From positions 1,736,001 through 1,800,000 of the forward strand of contig CBDBBV010000002.1 in the NCBI GenBank assembly GCA_965203265.1: DNA of 64,000 nt, written 5' to 3'. Below the pieces are notes generated by a model, which saw only the letters and a program-made list of their open reading frames with translations, ran no database searches and was not told where the DNA came from. The stretch is from JAHRAW01 sp965203265 (GTDB lineage: Bacteria > Pseudomonadota > Gammaproteobacteria > Arenicellales > Poriferihabitantaceae). Shown here in pieces: positions 46,406 to 54,853 of the stretch (its first letter is position 1; every line of letters begins with the position of its first letter). Position numbers and translations under genes: made by a program.

Positions 46406-47392
46406 GTGCCCACTGCAAGAAAACCGGCCTACCTGTTCCCCGGTCAGGGCGCGCAATACCCCGGCATCGGCAAAGACCTGCACGCGCAACTTGCCGTGGT
46501 GCGCGACACCTATACCGAGGCGAGCGATGCCCTCGGCTACGACATCGCCGCGCTGTCCTTCGACGCCCCCGCCGACGAAATCAACCGCACCCGGCACACC
46601 CAACCGGTATTGCTGACCCATTCCATCGCCTGCCTGCGCGCCTTCGAGCAGCGCACCGGTCATTCCCTGACGGCCTCGATGGCGGCGGGGCACAGCCTCG
46701 GCGAATACAGCGCGCTGGTCGCCGCCGGCGCACTCTCGTTCGCCGCGGCGTTGCGGCTGGTGAAGCGGCGCGGCGAGTTGATGGGCGAATACGGGCGCGG
46801 CGAAATGCGCGCGTTGATGCTCGACTTCGAGTCGGCGCAGGAGATCGCCGGGCGGCACTACTGCGGCGTGGCCGCGTGCAATCTGCCGGAGCAGACCGTG
46901 GTCGGCGGTGCCGCACAAGACTTGGATGCGATGTTGCGCGACATGGCCGTCCAATTCCCGAAGAAACGCAGTTTCCGCCTGCAAACCGAGGGGGCGTTTC
47001 ACACCTATCATATGGTCGAGGCGGCGGCTCGATTCCGCGAAACGCTGGCGCAGGTGGAATTTCATCCGACTCGCTGTCGCGTTCTGTCGAACTTCACCGG
47101 CGACTTTCACGAGGACGGAGCCGAAGACGGCGGCGACTCCCTGCGATCACGCCTCTTCCTGCAGCTGTTCAATCCCGTGCGCTGGCATGAGAATCTGCAA
47201 CGCCTCGGTGCCGCCGGTGCGTCCCCGTTGATCGAATTCGGCGGCGGCTTGGGCGGGGGAGAGATGGCGGAAACCAAGCGCCCCGCACTCGAAGGCATGG
47301 TGAAAAAAACCTGGGGTAGCCCCGTGTCGTATTTCCCCGTGATCAACGCCCGCACGTTGGAAGACGCCGCCGCCCTCGCCGCCGAATCCTAA
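46406..47392 (+). CDS. FabD-like malonyl-CoA:ACP transacylase
   Basis: 328 residues. Transfers malonyl groups from CoA to acyl carrier protein. FPGQGAQYPG is near the N-terminus, the nucleophile is S97 in AGHSLGEYSAL, the Arg region is RLVKRRGELM and the catalytic His is H199 in EGAFHT. The GAFH form is more like trans-acting polyketide AT domains than classical FabD (VPSH), and no other fab genes are nearby, so the role may be specialised. GTG 46406 is chosen because the protein then begins PTARKPAYLFPGQG. Its stop overlaps the stop of the convergent bmt gene by four bases (47389-47392). Confidence 0.82.
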   Translation: MPTARKPAYLFPGQGAQYPGIGKDLHAQLAVVRDTYTEASDALGYDIAALSFDAPADEINRTRHTQPVLLTHSIACLRAFEQRTGHSLTASMAAGHSLGEYSALVAAGALSFAAALRLVKRRGELMGEYGRGEMRALMLDFESAQEIAGRHYCGVAACNLPEQTVVGGAAQDLDAMLRDMAVQFPKKRSFRLQTEGAFHTYHMVEAAARFRETLAQVEFHPTRCRVLSNFTGDFHEDGAEDGGDSLRSRLFLQLFNPVRWHENLQRLGAAGASPLIEFGGGLGGGEMAETKRPALEGMVKKTWGSPVSYFPVINARTLEDAAALAAES

Positions 47393-48456
47393 TCGGCACC
47401 CCGATCTCGCCGCCGCGTCCGCCGCGCGCTACCGCTACCACCGCCGAGGGAACCGGCGGCGATGCTCATCTCCCCGCGTAATTGCGCCTTCGCTCCGGCG
47501 GAGACTTCGCCGAGCCGCTCTTCGATGGCTGTCAGCGTCGGCGGAGGCTGTCGCCGGTGGCCATCCAGCGCCGCGCGCATGGCCGCAAGGTGCGCCGGCG
47601 TGGTGCCGCAGCAGCCGCCGATGATGGTGGCGCCGGCGTCCACCACCAGTTTGGCGTATTCGGACATGATGCGCTCGTCGCCGCTGTAGACGATGCGCCC
47701 GTCTATGTATTGCGGCACGCCGCAGTTGGCCTTGGCGACGATGACGGTGTCGAGTTTCTGCCGCGCGCAGGCGTGTTGCATGTTGACCACGGCGGCGACC
47801 AGCTCCGAAGCGCCGACTCCGCAGTTGAGGCCGATCGCCTGCGGCGGCTGCGCCATCTGGCCGACGAACTCGACTATATCCGCCGGCGCCAAGCCCATCA
47901 TGGTTCTGCCGTTGGTGTCCACGCTGAAGGTGGTGGCAATGGGCAGTTCCGCCTGCGCCGCGCCGTCCACGGCCGCCTGTACTTCCTCTCGGGAGGACAT
48001 GGTTTCGATCCACAGTACATCCACCCCGCCCTCCTTCAAGGCCAACGCCTGTTGGGCAAATGCGTCGGCGGCGTCCTCGTGGCGCAATGTGCCCAGCGGC
48101 TGCATGATTTCCCCGGTGGGGCCCATGGAGCCGCCGATGATGATCTCCCGACCGGCCTTGCTCACCTGCTCGCGGGCGAGGCGGGCGCCCTTGCGATTCA
48201 GCTCCGCCACCCGCTCGCCGGCACCGTGCGGCGTCAGCCGGTAGCGGGTGCCGCCGAAGGTGTTGGTCAGGATGAGATCCGAACCGGCCTCAATGAAGGA
48301 GCGATACAGCCGAGCGATGCGCTCGGGATGGAGGTCGTTCCACAACTCCGGAGCATCGCCGGTTTGCAGTCCGGCAGCGAACAGGTTGGAGCCGGTGGCA
48401 CCGTCCGCCAACAGCACACCGCGCTCTTGTAGCAGTCGCTCGATGATGTTGGCCAT
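47389..48456 (-). CDS. bmt: Betaine-homocysteine S-methyltransferase
   Basis: 355 residues. Zn-dependent homocysteine methyltransferase making methionine. The N-terminus LLADGATGSNLFAAGLQ, LTNTFGG, GGSMGPTGE and the Zn ligands GLNCG and GGCCGTTP are all present. The stretch GDAPELWN and the overall pattern match alphaproteobacterial Bmt, which uses glycine betaine as methyl donor, better than the E. coli MmuM type. ATG 48456 is chosen; upstream in-frame codons lack family similarity. The C-terminus ends in a short Gly/Ser/Arg tail. Tail-to-tail overlap with the fabD-like gene. Confidence 0.87.
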   Translation of the reverse strand: MANIIERLLQERGVLLADGATGSNLFAAGLQTGDAPELWNDLHPERIARLYRSFIEAGSDLILTNTFGGTRYRLTPHGAGERVAELNRKGARLAREQVSKAGREIIIGGSMGPTGEIMQPLGTLRHEDAADAFAQQALALKEGGVDVLWIETMSSREEVQAAVDGAAQAELPIATTFSVDTNGRTMMGLAPADIVEFVGQMAQPPQAIGLNCGVGASELVAAVVNMQHACARQKLDTVIVAKANCGVPQYIDGRIVYSGDERIMSEYAKLVVDAGATIIGGCCGTTPAHLAAMRAALDGHRRQPPPTLTAIEERLGEVSAGAKAQLRGEMSIAAGSLGGGSGSARRTRRRDRGAD

Positions 48457-48611
48457 TGGGGTGGTGTAGTGTTGCGCGAAGAGTGGGAGGCGGATTATAG
48501 CCCGCCGACTCCACCGGCGCAGGGGCAAAACTTGACTTGGCCGGCGCGCCTGTGCAAAGGTAGGCGTTGTTGCACCTTCCCCCGCTTACGCCCCCTCCAC
48601 CCCTTTTGCCC

Positions 48612-49844
48612 GTGTCGCCCGCCCCGAGTTTTACCATCGGCATCGAAGAAGAGTACATGCTGGTGAACCCCCACAGCGGCGCGCTCGCGTGCGCCGTGTC
48701 GCGTTCGCTGATGGCGGACATGCGGCGTAGGTTGGGCAAGCAGGTCGCCCCGGAATTCCTGCAATCTCAGGTGGAGGTGGGCACGCCGGTGTGCACCTCG
48801 GCCGCTCAGGCGCGGCGGGAATTGGCCGAGCTGCGGGCGGCGGTGGCGGAGGTTGCGGCGCAGCACGATCTGGCCATCATCGCCGCCTCGACTCATCCCT
48901 TCGCCGACGCCCACGACCAACACATCACCCGCAAGCCGCGCTATGCCGCGCTGGCCGAAGACCTGCAGGCGGTGGTGCGCCGCCTCCTCATCGGCGGCAT
49001 GCATGTGCATGTGGGCATCGACGACGACGACCTGCGCATCGATCTGATGAATCAGGCGAGCTACATCCTGCCGCACCTGCTGGCGTTGAGCACCTCCTCG
49101 CCGTTCTGGCACGGCATGGACACCGGCCTCAAGTCCTACCGCATTTCGGTGTGGAACGAGATGCCGCGCACCGGCCTGCCTCATCCGTTCGAGACCTTCT
49201 CGGATTTCCAGCGGCATGTGGATGTGCTGGTCGACGCCGGCATCATCGAAGACGCCACCAAGGTGTGGTGGGATCTGCGCCCAAGCGCCCGCTATCCCAC
49301 TCTGGAAATGCGCATCCCCGACCTGTGCACCACCCTCGAGGACGCCGCCTGCGTGGCCGCGTTGTTCCAGTGCTGGCTGAGGCGGCTGTACCGGCTACGC
49401 CTGTCCAACCAGAGATGGCGCCAGTATTCCCACTGGCTGTTGCAGGAAAACCGCTGGCGCGCCCACCGCTACGGCATAGACGGCGGCCTCATCGATTTCG
49501 GTCGCGGTGCCGTGGTCGCCTACGCCGACCTGCTCGAAGAAATTCTCGAACACATCGCCGAAGACGCCGAGGCTCTGAACTGCGTCGCCGAAGTGCGACA
49601 CGCGCGCACCATCGTGCGCCGGGGCACCAGCGCCCATCGCCAGCTGCGGGTGTATCAACAGGCGCTGGAAGGCGGCCATTCCAAGCAGGACGCGCTGGCC
49701 AAAGTGGTTCACTGGTTGCGCAGGGAGACCCTGCGGGGGGAGGAGTCGGTGAACGAGGCCGCCGAAGCAAATGGCGATGGTGGTGGTAATGGCGGAGCCG
49801 CCGCCGACTCCGAGGACTGCGAGAAGGGCGCGGACGCTACTTGA
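48612..49844 (+). CDS. YbdK-family carboxylate-amine ligase (glutamate-cysteine ligase type 2 fold)
   Basis: 410 residues. ATP-dependent ligase of the GCS2 family; E. coli YbdK has weak glutamate-cysteine ligase activity, so the physiological substrate is uncertain. FTIGIEEEYMLV at the N-terminus, GGMHVHVGI in the middle and the core ARYPTLEMRIPDLCTT are diagnostic. GTG 48612 places FTIGIEEEY at the usual distance from the start; TTG 48567 would add a Pro-rich leader. The C-terminal tail is low-complexity Gly/Ala/Asp. The 3' end overlaps the convergent rpmG by eight bases. Confidence 0.88.
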   Translation: MSPAPSFTIGIEEEYMLVNPHSGALACAVSRSLMADMRRRLGKQVAPEFLQSQVEVGTPVCTSAAQARRELAELRAAVAEVAAQHDLAIIAASTHPFADAHDQHITRKPRYAALAEDLQAVVRRLLIGGMHVHVGIDDDDLRIDLMNQASYILPHLLALSTSSPFWHGMDTGLKSYRISVWNEMPRTGLPHPFETFSDFQRHVDVLVDAGIIEDATKVWWDLRPSARYPTLEMRIPDLCTTLEDAACVAALFQCWLRRLYRLRLSNQRWRQYSHWLLQENRWRAHRYGIDGGLIDFGRGAVVAYADLLEEILEHIAEDAEALNCVAEVRHARTIVRRGTSAHRQLRVYQQALEGGHSKQDALAKVVHWLRRETLRGEESVNEAAEANGDGGGNGGAAADSEDCEKGADAT

Positions 49845-49992
49845 TCTTGCCTTCCCGATAGAGCACGTGCTTGCGCGCCACCGGGTCGTATTTGCGGATT
49901 TCCATCTTCTCGGTCATGGTGCGCTTGTTCTTGGTGGTGGTGTAGAAGTGGCCGGTACCGGCGCTGGACACCAGTTTTATCTTGTCTCTCAT
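49837..49992 (-). CDS. rpmG: 50S ribosomal protein L33
   Basis: 51 residues, starting MRDKIKLVSSAGTGHFY and ending REGKIK. TTTKNKRTMTEKMEIRKYD and VARKHVLYRE are the L33 signature. No CxxC pairs, so it is the Zn-independent form. It follows rpmB by about 50 bases on the same strand, the standard rpmB-rpmG pair. Eight bases of its 3' end overlap the end of the ybdK-like gene on the other strand. Confidence 0.97.
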   Translation of the reverse strand: MRDKIKLVSSAGTGHFYTTTKNKRTMTEKMEIRKYDPVARKHVLYREGKIK

Positions 49993-50041
49993 GGTCGATG
50001 ATCGCTCGCGTAGGGGCTGGGTTGAATCGGTGTAGGGCGCT

Positions 50042-50278
50042 TCACACCCGTTCGCCGCGCGCGCGCATATCGCGCAACACCGCGTCTATGCCCTTCTTGT
50101 CCACCACGCGCAAACCGGCGGCGGAAATTCGCAGTCTCACCCAGCGGTTCTCGCTCTCCACCCAGAAGCGGCGGTAGTGCAGATTGGGCAGGAATTTGCG
50201 CCGAGTCTTGTTGTGGGCGTGGGAGACATGATTGCCGCTCACGGTTTTCTTGCCGGTAACTTGGCACACTCTGGCCAT
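50042..50278 (-). CDS. rpmB: 50S ribosomal protein L28
   Basis: 78 residues: MARVCQVTGKKTVSGNHVSH, then HNKTRRKFLPNLHYRRFWV, the classical L28 sequence. The length is standard. First gene of rpmB-rpmG. Its promoter presumably lies in the 215-base gap shared with the divergent PBECR2-like gene, but I see no clear consensus there. Confidence 0.98.
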   Translation of the reverse strand: MARVCQVTGKKTVSGNHVSHAHNKTRRKFLPNLHYRRFWVESENRWVRLRISAAGLRVVDKKGIDAVLRDMRARGERV

Positions 50279-50493
50279 GACGATGAACTCGCGCGGGATT
50301 TGCGAAAAACGGGTTGCGCTTTATACCAGAAAACCGGCGCGATGGGTAGTGGGTGTACGATGCCGGTACATTTCGGGCTCCGGATGGTTTCCGCGATGAA
50401 CTGCACTGAGGCGCGGAGTCGGCGCGTGTTGTATTCTTTGCGGTAATCCGAAGGAAAGCGATTGGAGATTGGAAATGGCGCAGGAGGCGACAA
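50279..50493. other. Divergent gap between rpmB and the PBECR2-like gene
   Basis: No gene supported. A nine-codon frame (ATG 50474, MAQEATSD) ends in the TGA that overlaps the GTG start of the next gene, a possible coupling leader. AGGAGG at 50482-50487 is a strong ribosome binding site six bases before GTG 50494. Confidence 0.4.
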
Positions 50494-51006
50494 GTGATTG
50501 AAACAGCGTGGTTCAGGCCGGAGGCGTTTCGGCGGAAGTTGTTGCTGGCGGCGGGGTTGTCGGATGAGGAGTATCTGCAGGCGTTTTGGCGGGAGCTCGG
50601 GGTGGATCCGATGCGTCCGATTTTCGTCGACAAGATGGGGGGGCGGTTGTGGGTGGGGGAGGAGACATTTTTGTCGCGGCGGAAGAGGGTGCCGAAGATC
50701 GATAAACAAGGGCGCGGGCAGTATATGCGGGCGGTGGCACGGACGATTGCCGACCCGGATGAGATTTGGGCGAATGCCGAATACATTACGACTGCGAACC
50801 GCAGGCGCAAGGCGGTTGTCAAGCGGCGCTATGTGAAGGTGTGGCAGAAGGATGGCAAGACTCTGCCGATTTTGTCGGTGTTCGAGCGGGGGGATGATGG
50901 GTGGAAGATGGTTACCGGTTATCCGGTGACAGATAAGTATGATTGGCTCGGCTATCTCAACCGCAATGTGCGTTTGGGAGCACTTGTCTATGCCAAGACA
51001 AAATAA
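50494..51006 (+). CDS. PBECR2-like nuclease-fold protein (phage-type), stand-alone
   Basis: 170 residues, GTG start with AGGAGG six bases upstream. The second half has DPDEIWANAEYI, KRRYVKVW and GYPVTDKYD, resembling the PBECR2 domain (Barnase/EndoU/ColicinE5/RelE-like), which normally sits at the C-terminus of Mu-type head-morphogenesis proteins. The N-terminal 90 residues (RKLLLAAGLSDEEYLQAFW, then PIFVDKMGGRLWVGEETF) also fit that context. Here it stands alone with no phage structural gene nearby, so it may be a domesticated toxin or a prophage remnant. Codon use (runs of GCGG/GGGG) differs from neighbours. It is followed at once by a 143-bp tandem repeat. Function is inferred from weak similarity. 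Confidence 0.6.
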   Translation: MIETAWFRPEAFRRKLLLAAGLSDEEYLQAFWRELGVDPMRPIFVDKMGGRLWVGEETFLSRRKRVPKIDKQGRGQYMRAVARTIADPDEIWANAEYITTANRRRKAVVKRRYVKVWQKDGKTLPILSVFERGDDGWKMVTGYPVTDKYDWLGYLNRNVRLGALVYAKTK

Positions 51007-51008
51007 AA

Positions 51009-51293
51009 GCCGGCAACGCCACCGCGCTACCGGCGCTCTGAGACTCGTTCGATGGTCGGTGGACCTACCGGCCCCAATGGGCACTGATTCAGTCAGTGGA
51101 TGGAATATGCCAGCGCTGGACAGGGGGTGTCAAGGGAATGGGGAGTGAATTGCCGGCAACGCCGCCGCGCTACCGGCGCCCTGAGTATTGTTCGCAACTC
51201 GGCGGCGCAGTCCAACCCAATGGGCACTGATTCAGTCAGTGGCTGGACTATGCCAGCGCTGAGCCGCAGGTGTCAAGGAGGGCGGGGAGTGAA
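51009..51293. repeat. Two tandem copies of a 143-bp repeat with hairpin
   Basis: Copy 1 starts GCCGGCAACGCC at 51009, copy 2 at 51152. The period is 143 bases, with one single-base indel near the end and scattered substitutions. Each copy carries a perfect inverted repeat CACTGA-TTCAG-TCAGTG (51082-51098 and 51225-51241), then TGCCAGCGCTG and GTGTCAAGG. It lies between the PBECR2-like gene and folB. No coding function supported. It could be a REP/MITE-like element or an attachment-site scar. Confidence 0.85.
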
Positions 51294-51303
51294 ACCGGCG
51301 ACC

Positions 51304-51660
51304 TCAGCCCCCCTCCCCCCGCTCAATCACCACGCCGACATCCCCGGCACCGCGCACGGCACCGAATTTGTTCACCCGCACGCGGCACCAGCCGAGGGGG
51401 AATTCCGCCAACAGCAGCGCGGCGGTCGACTCGGCCAATTTCTCGACAAGGGTGAATTCGGAGTCGCGCGCGAACGCCTCCACCCGTTTGGCCACATCGC
51501 GGTAGCTCAGCGTGTCCTCGAGGGCGTCGCTCTTGGCCGCGGCGGAAATATCGAAACCCATATCGAGATCGATGGTGAGGCGCTGGCGAATGCGGCGCTC
51601 CCACTCCCACACGCCGATGACGCAGTCGATTTTGAGGCCGTGCAAGTAAATGATGTCCAT
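51304..51660 (-). CDS. folB: Dihydroneopterin aldolase
   Basis: 118 residues. Cleaves 7,8-dihydroneopterin in folate synthesis. MDIIYLHGLKIDCVIGVWEWER matches the FolB start (HGLxxxxxIGVxxWER) and SYRDVAKRVEAF and VEKLAE follow as expected. ATG 51660 is chosen; an upstream in-frame start would add 16 unrelated residues. Divergent from plsY with 57 bases between, a frequent folB/plsY/tsaD neighbourhood in gammaproteobacteria. Confidence 0.95.
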   Translation of the reverse strand: MDIIYLHGLKIDCVIGVWEWERRIRQRLTIDLDMGFDISAAAKSDALEDTLSYRDVAKRVEAFARDSEFTLVEKLAESTAALLLAEFPLGWCRVRVNKFGAVRGAGDVGVVIERGEGG

Positions 51661-51717
51661 TATGTATCCGAAAATCGGGTATCGTCGCGACTGTACTGCA
51701 ATCGGCAATCAATATCC

Positions 51718-52320
51718 ATGCTGACCATCCTCCTACCGCTACTGGCCTATCTGTTCGGCTCCATTTCCAGCGCCGTCATCGTGTGCCGGGCGATGGCTCT
51801 GCCGGATCCGCGCGCAAGCGGCTCGCGCAACCCCGGCGCCACCAATGTGCTGCGCCTCGGCGGCGCAAAGGCGGCGGCCCTCACCCTGATCGGCGATATT
51901 CTCAAGGGCTTCATTCCCGTGGCCGTCGCCGGCGCGCTCAGCGACGATTCGGTGGTCATCGCGCTGGTCGGCGCGGGCACATTCCTCGGCCACCTCTACC
52001 CGGCGTTCTTCGCCTTTCGCGGAGGCAAGGGCGTGGCCACCGCCGCCGGAGTGTTTTCGGGATTGAGCGTCGCCCTCGGTGCCGTCTTGCTGCTCATCTG
52101 GTTGGCGACCGCGTTGATCTTTCGCTACTCCTCGTTGGCGGCATTGGTGGCCGCCGCTAGCGCGCCGCTGCTGATTCTGTGGCTGCTGCCCGAATCGGGC
52201 TACTTGGCCATGTCCGTGGCTCTGGTCGCGCTGCTACTGTGGCGCCACCGGGACAACATCCGCCGATTGGCGCGAGGCGAGGAAAGCAAAATCTCCTTCC
52301 ATCCCCGCCGCCGCAGCTGA
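51718..52320 (+). CDS. plsY: Glycerol-3-phosphate acyltransferase PlsY
   Basis: 200 residues, integral membrane. Uses acyl-phosphate to acylate glycerol-3-phosphate, the first step of phospholipid synthesis. Starts LLPLLAYLFGSISSAVIVCR, has SGSRNPGATNVLRLGG, GDILKGFIPV, and HLYPAFFAFRGGKGVATA, the three conserved PlsY loops. Several hydrophobic helices run through the protein. ATG 51718 is used; the same frame extends upstream into the 143-bp repeat but that part has no similarity. Confidence 0.96.
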   Translation: MLTILLPLLAYLFGSISSAVIVCRAMALPDPRASGSRNPGATNVLRLGGAKAAALTLIGDILKGFIPVAVAGALSDDSVVIALVGAGTFLGHLYPAFFAFRGGKGVATAAGVFSGLSVALGAVLLLIWLATALIFRYSSLAALVAAASAPLLILWLLPESGYLAMSVALVALLLWRHRDNIRRLARGEESKISFHPRRRS

Positions 52321-52327
52321 GAATCGC

Positions 52328-53362
52328 TCAGATCTCCTCGAGACTCCACCTCGGGCGGATGTCGAAACCGCCACCGCCGCCGCCGTTGTCCCGGGCATAG
52401 CGGGCGCGCGGCAAATGCCCCGACAGGCGCAGATAACCGGCGTAGGCGATCATGGCGCCGTTGTCGGTGCACAGCGCCGGGCGCGGGCAGAACACCTCGA
52501 CGCCGAGTTCGGCGGCGGCCTGACGCATCCGTTCACGCAGGCGCGCGTTGGCGCCGACTCCGCCGGAAATGACCAATCTCTTGCGACCGCTCTGCCGCAG
52601 GGCGCGCACGCACTTGATCACCAGCGTTTCGACCGCGGCGACCTCGAAGGCGAGGGCGAGATCGGCGATGGTCTGGCTGTCTAGCCGGTGGCGGGCGGCG
52701 GTGGCGCGCACCTGCGTTTTCAAGCCGCTGAAACTGAAGTCGAGCCCGGCGCGGTTGGTCATCGGGCGCGGCAGGGAAAACCGATTCGGGCGGCCTTGCT
52801 CGGCGGCTTTGGCGATGGCCGGGCCGCCGGGATAGCCCAGTCCGAGCAGTTTGGCGGTCTTGTCGAAGGCTTCTCCGGCGGCGTCGTCGAGGGTGCGACC
52901 GAGGATGCGGTAGACGCCGATGGCCTCCACATCCACCAGCATGGTATGGCCGCCGGAAACGAGCAGCGCCAGCAGGGGGGCGGCGGGCGGATCGCGCTCC
53001 AGCATGGGCGCAAGTAGATGCCCTTCCAAATGATGAATCCCCACCGCTGGGCAACCCCAAGCACACGCCAGCCCCTCGCCCACGGCGGCGCCGACCAACA
53101 GCGCGCCGGCCAGGCCCGGGCCGGCGGTATAGGCGACCGCGTCCGGCCGGACGCCGCCGTTTTCGCTATCGTCGATCAGGTGGTCGATGAGCGGCAGCAG
53201 GGTTCTGAGATGGTCGCGCGCCGCCAATTCCGGCACCACGCCGCCGAACGGGCGATGCAGCTCGATCTGCGTCGCCAGCCGGTGCGCCAGCAGCCCAGCC
53301 TCGCCATCGTAGATGGCGGCGGCGGTGTCGTCGCAGGATGTTTCAATGCCGAGAACGCGCAT
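52328..53362 (-). CDS. tsaD: tRNA N6-adenosine threonylcarbamoyltransferase
   Basis: 344 residues. Makes t6A37 on ANN-decoding tRNAs. MRVLGIETSCDDTAAA, PGLAGALLVGA, HHLEGHLLAP (metal-binding His), VSGGHTML and ISGGVGANARLR are all family-defining. The C-terminus carries a Gly-rich run (DNGGGGGGFD). Divergent from aat and converging on plsY. Confidence 0.98.
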   Translation of the reverse strand: MRVLGIETSCDDTAAAIYDGEAGLLAHRLATQIELHRPFGGVVPELAARDHLRTLLPLIDHLIDDSENGGVRPDAVAYTAGPGLAGALLVGAAVGEGLACAWGCPAVGIHHLEGHLLAPMLERDPPAAPLLALLVSGGHTMLVDVEAIGVYRILGRTLDDAAGEAFDKTAKLLGLGYPGGPAIAKAAEQGRPNRFSLPRPMTNRAGLDFSFSGLKTQVRATAARHRLDSQTIADLALAFEVAAVETLVIKCVRALRQSGRKRLVISGGVGANARLRERMRQAAAELGVEVFCPRPALCTDNGAMIAYAGYLRLSGHLPRARYARDNGGGGGGFDIRPRWSLEEI

Positions 53363-53405
53363 GGCGTGATTTTACATCGGCTGGCCGAGGCGGTATTGTA
53401 TCTAC

Positions 53406-54122
53406 ATGATGCAAACACCCCCACCGCCGACGGATTTCCCGCCGCTGGAAACGGCCAGCGCCACCGGCCTGCTGGCCATCGGCGGCGATCTCGGCCAAAC
53501 TCGCCTGCTGGCGGCCTACCGCAACGGCATATTCCCGTGGTACAACTCCGGCGAGCCGATCCTGTGGTGGTCGCCGGATCCCCGCTGCGTGATCCATCCG
53601 GCGAGATTCAAACCGGCGCGCAGCCTGATGAAATCCATCCGCCGACACAGTTTCAGCTTCACTCTGGACGCCGCCTTCGCCCGCGTGATCGCCGAATGCG
53701 CCGCGCCGCGCAAAATCGCGCGCAACGGGGGCGGCGGAGGCGGCGAGGGCGGCACTTGGATCACCACGGAAATGGCGCGCGCCTACACCGCCCTGCACCG
53801 ATCCGGTTTCGCCCATTCGGCGGAGATATGGCAGGACGAGCGGTTGGTCGGCGGCCTCTACGGAGTCGCCCTCGGCGGCGTGTTCTTCGGCGAGAGTATG
53901 TTCAGCCGGGTGGCCGACGCCTCCAAAGCGGCATTGGCGCTGCTGATCGAGCATCTACTGGAATGGGATTTCCGCCTGATCGATTGCCAAATCGCCTCGC
54001 CGCACCTGCTGCGCCTCGGCGCCGAGGAAATGCCCCGCGCCGAATTCGTCGATCAACTGCGCGCGGCGCTGGAATTGCCCGGCAAACCGCCGCCCTGGGG
54101 CAACGCCCGAGCAGATCGATGA
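53406..54122 (+). CDS. aat: Leucyl/phenylalanyl-tRNA-protein transferase
   Basis: 238 residues. Adds Leu or Phe from aminoacyl-tRNA to proteins with N-terminal Arg or Lys, marking them for ClpAP. FPPLETASATGLLAIGGDL, YRNGIFPWYNSGEPILWWS, PRCVIHPARF and VGGLYGVALGGVFFGESMFS are diagnostic. A short Gly-rich insert (NGGGGGGEGG) precedes TWITTEMARAY. Stop overlaps the bpt start (ATGA). Confidence 0.97.
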   Translation: MMQTPPPPTDFPPLETASATGLLAIGGDLGQTRLLAAYRNGIFPWYNSGEPILWWSPDPRCVIHPARFKPARSLMKSIRRHSFSFTLDAAFARVIAECAAPRKIARNGGGGGGEGGTWITTEMARAYTALHRSGFAHSAEIWQDERLVGGLYGVALGGVFFGESMFSRVADASKAALALLIEHLLEWDFRLIDCQIASPHLLRLGAEEMPRAEFVDQLRAALELPGKPPPWGNARADR

Positions 54123-54832
54123 GCAACCAATCCGCCCTCCCCCGGCTGCACCTTTCCGCGCCGCATCCGTGTCCGTACATCCAGTCGGAAACGGCCACCA
54201 CGGTTCTGCTCGACCCGCGCCACCCGCTGGACAACAACCTGTTCAGCATTCTCATGCGCGGCGGATTTCGCCGCAGCGGGGAGGCCGTCTACCGCCCCCA
54301 TTGCCGCAGTTGCAACGCCTGCGTGTCGGTGCGCATACCCGCCGGAGAATACCGCCCCAACCGCGCCCAGCGGCGCGTCTACGAGAAGAACCGCGACCTG
54401 CATTCCACGCTGGTGCCGGCGAGATTCGACGAGGAGCACTTCGCGCTGTATTGCCGCTACCAGTCCTGGCGGCATCGCGGCGACCTCATGGATCATTCCG
54501 ACCCCCAGAGATACCGCGCCTTCATGGTGGAATCCCCCATCGAAACCGTGTTCATCGAGCACCGCCTAGCGGGAGAATTGGCGGCGCTGTCGGTGTGCGA
54601 CCTGCCCGACGACGGCATGTCCGCGGTGTACACCTTCTTCGACCCGCAACTGCAGGCGCGCAGTCTCGGCACCTACGCCATCATGAAGCAGCTCGACTAT
54701 GTCAACGCCATGGAGCTGGAGTGGCTGTATCTCGGCTACTGGATCGACAACTGCCGAAAAATGGCCTACAAGACCAATTTCAAGCCGATTTTCGGCTATG
54801 TGAACGGCGAGTGGCGCATCCTGCGGCTGTAA
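54119..54832 (+). CDS. bpt: Aspartate/glutamate leucyltransferase (Bpt/Ate)
   Basis: 237 residues. Transfers Leu to proteins with N-terminal Asp or Glu, the second branch of the bacterial N-end rule. Conserved CPYIQSETATT, the CRSCNACVSVRIP cysteine cluster, LHSTLVPARFDEEHF, AVYTFFDP and LEWLYLGYWI are present. ATG 54119 overlaps the aat stop by ATGA, implying translational coupling. A longer frame upstream overlaps tsaD and is not coding. Converges on the dioxygenase gene with a 21-base gap. Confidence 0.96.
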   Translation: MSNQSALPRLHLSAPHPCPYIQSETATTVLLDPRHPLDNNLFSILMRGGFRRSGEAVYRPHCRSCNACVSVRIPAGEYRPNRAQRRVYEKNRDLHSTLVPARFDEEHFALYCRYQSWRHRGDLMDHSDPQRYRAFMVESPIETVFIEHRLAGELAALSVCDLPDDGMSAVYTFFDPQLQARSLGTYAIMKQLDYVNAMELEWLYLGYWIDNCRKMAYKTNFKPIFGYVNGEWRILRL

Positions 54833-54853
54833 CGCCGATCGCCGCGAGCCGAG

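Noticed and set aside
51009..51293. CRISPR array
   Set aside because: Only two copies of a 143-base unit without short repeats and unique spacers; it is a tandem duplication.
53018..54118. N-terminal extension of the bpt frame
   Set aside because: This part is antisense to tsaD and out of frame with aat; the ATGA overlap at 54119 gives the family-length protein.
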